Shown one piece after another: positions 35,830-36,174 of a DNA stretch of 36,174 nucleotides. The stretch is from Saprospiraceae bacterium (lineage in GTDB: Bacteria > Bacteroidota > Bacteroidia > Chitinophagales > Saprospiraceae): contig JAHDCJ010000052.1 of the NCBI GenBank assembly GCA_020629935.1, positions 1 through 36,174 of the forward strand, written 5' to 3'. Below the pieces are notes generated by a model. It was given only the letters and a program-made list of their open reading frames with translations, did no database searches and was not told where the DNA came from. How positions within the stretch are numbered: the first letter of the stretch is position 1; each line of letters opens with the position of its first letter. A program made the position numbers and the translations under genes.

Positions 35830-36174
35830 TTTGGGTTTTGTGATTTTTATATTTGTTTGTCCTTTTCCTTGATGAAAAGAACGAAAAATCAAGACTTTCG
35901 CCTGTTCTTAACGGGAATTGGAAACTAAAAATCTAAACAAAATAAACTCGCTATCGCTCAAACAGTATTTTGTTCTTAACGATTTTTAGCTTCCAATTCC
36001 CTAAACAGCCTAAGGTCCTTCCTTTCTCTCGCCGATCATCTCTGATGATCGACCTGAAAACTCCTTAATACAAAATATTTTGATACCCAATGACCTAATT
36101 CTGAGAACATCAAAACCTCGACAAAACTAACCCACTAACAACCAACTTCGACCTCTTTCCTTTTAGTATTTAAC
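35830..36174. other. Gene-free right end of the window, mostly a repeat element
   Basis: There is no credible gene in these 345 bases. From 35859 to 36051 there is a chain of hairpins (see the repeat entry); from about 36060 to the end only unremarkable AT-rich sequence is seen. No tRNA or promoter is evident. Confidence 0.6.
35859..36051. repeat. Composite inverted-repeat element (Bacteroidota-type intergenic repeat)
   Basis: Three hairpins follow each other. A 9-bp arm pair with one mismatch and a 6-base loop lies at 35859-35882 and could end the peroxidase transcript. A long stem pairs 35913-35933 with 35981-36001 (20 of 21 bases complementary), continued inside by AACAAAATA/TATTTTGTT (35936-35944, 35966-35974) around a 21-base loop, and outside by CTGTT/AACAG (35902-35906, 36004-36008). 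A perfect 8-bp hairpin CGATCATC/GATGATCG lies at 36033-36051. It resembles intergenic repeats that I recall from many Bacteroidota genomes; copy number could not be checked. Confidence 0.7.

Overview
The window looks like a piece of a Bacteroidota chromosome, most likely Saprospiraceae-like. The DNA is AT-rich. Most starts lack a Shine-Dalgarno sequence, and several are preceded by TAnnTTTG, the -7 element of the Bacteroidota housekeeping sigma factor. Three large secreted proteins end in type IX secretion (T9SS) C-terminal sorting domains (PNP motif near the start, a GxY(L/F)xR-like segment, a basic tail). SprB repeats, an ASPIC/UnbV-FG-GAP protein and a cysteine-depleted DksA-like protein also fit. 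The genus is inference; no rRNA or marker tree is available here.

Layout: 1-116 holds a two-copy hairpin repeat. 203-2075 has miaE (tRNA hydroxylase) convergent with and overlapping a family 2 glycosyltransferase. 2224-5752 holds a secreted MORN-repeat caspase, an OmpA-family protein and a small secreted protein, punctuated by two almost identical terminators. 5753-6147 is intergenic with a GC-rich island. 6148-10410 (-) is a pair: a 963-aa sortilin-like BNR propeller protein followed by a lipoprotein lipase. 10634-13446 has trhO convergent with glnS around a perfect 36-bp palindrome. 13555-15076 (-) has a LamG-like protein and a hemolysin III/PAQR membrane protein. 15190-21998 (-) is a two-gene unit: a 1454-aa CotH-kinase/SprB-repeat protein, then an 804-aa protein with a lysyl oxidase domain, dockerin-like and cohesin-like parts; both carry T9SS domains.

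22310-28167 (+) is a tight four-gene redox operon: CrtI/retinol-saturase-like oxidoreductase, FadH/old-yellow-enzyme-like reductase, short-chain dehydrogenase and cytochrome P450. It suggests an undescribed lipid or isoprenoid tailoring pathway. 28194-28833 (-) has a DksA-like regulator and a small basic protein. 29078-32218 (+) is a patatin-like protein with a membrane block inserted between its catalytic halves and a long C-terminal coiled coil. 32251-32336 (-) is tRNA-Leu(GAG) with its own terminator. 32452-34377 (-) is an FG-GAP/ASPIC-UnbV T9SS protein divergent from a dihaem cytochrome c peroxidase lipoprotein (34474-35829). The right end (35859-36051) is a dispersed-repeat-like element built of nested inverted repeats.

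The most notable item is the T9SS-exported lysyl oxidase. It keeps the HxHxH copper motif and both the Lys and the Tyr that form the LTQ cofactor in animal lysyl oxidases, and it lies 29 bp behind a secreted CotH-kinase/SprB protein. The pair could be a bacterial surface-matrix modification system. No transposase, phage gene, CRISPR array or recognisable defence system was found.
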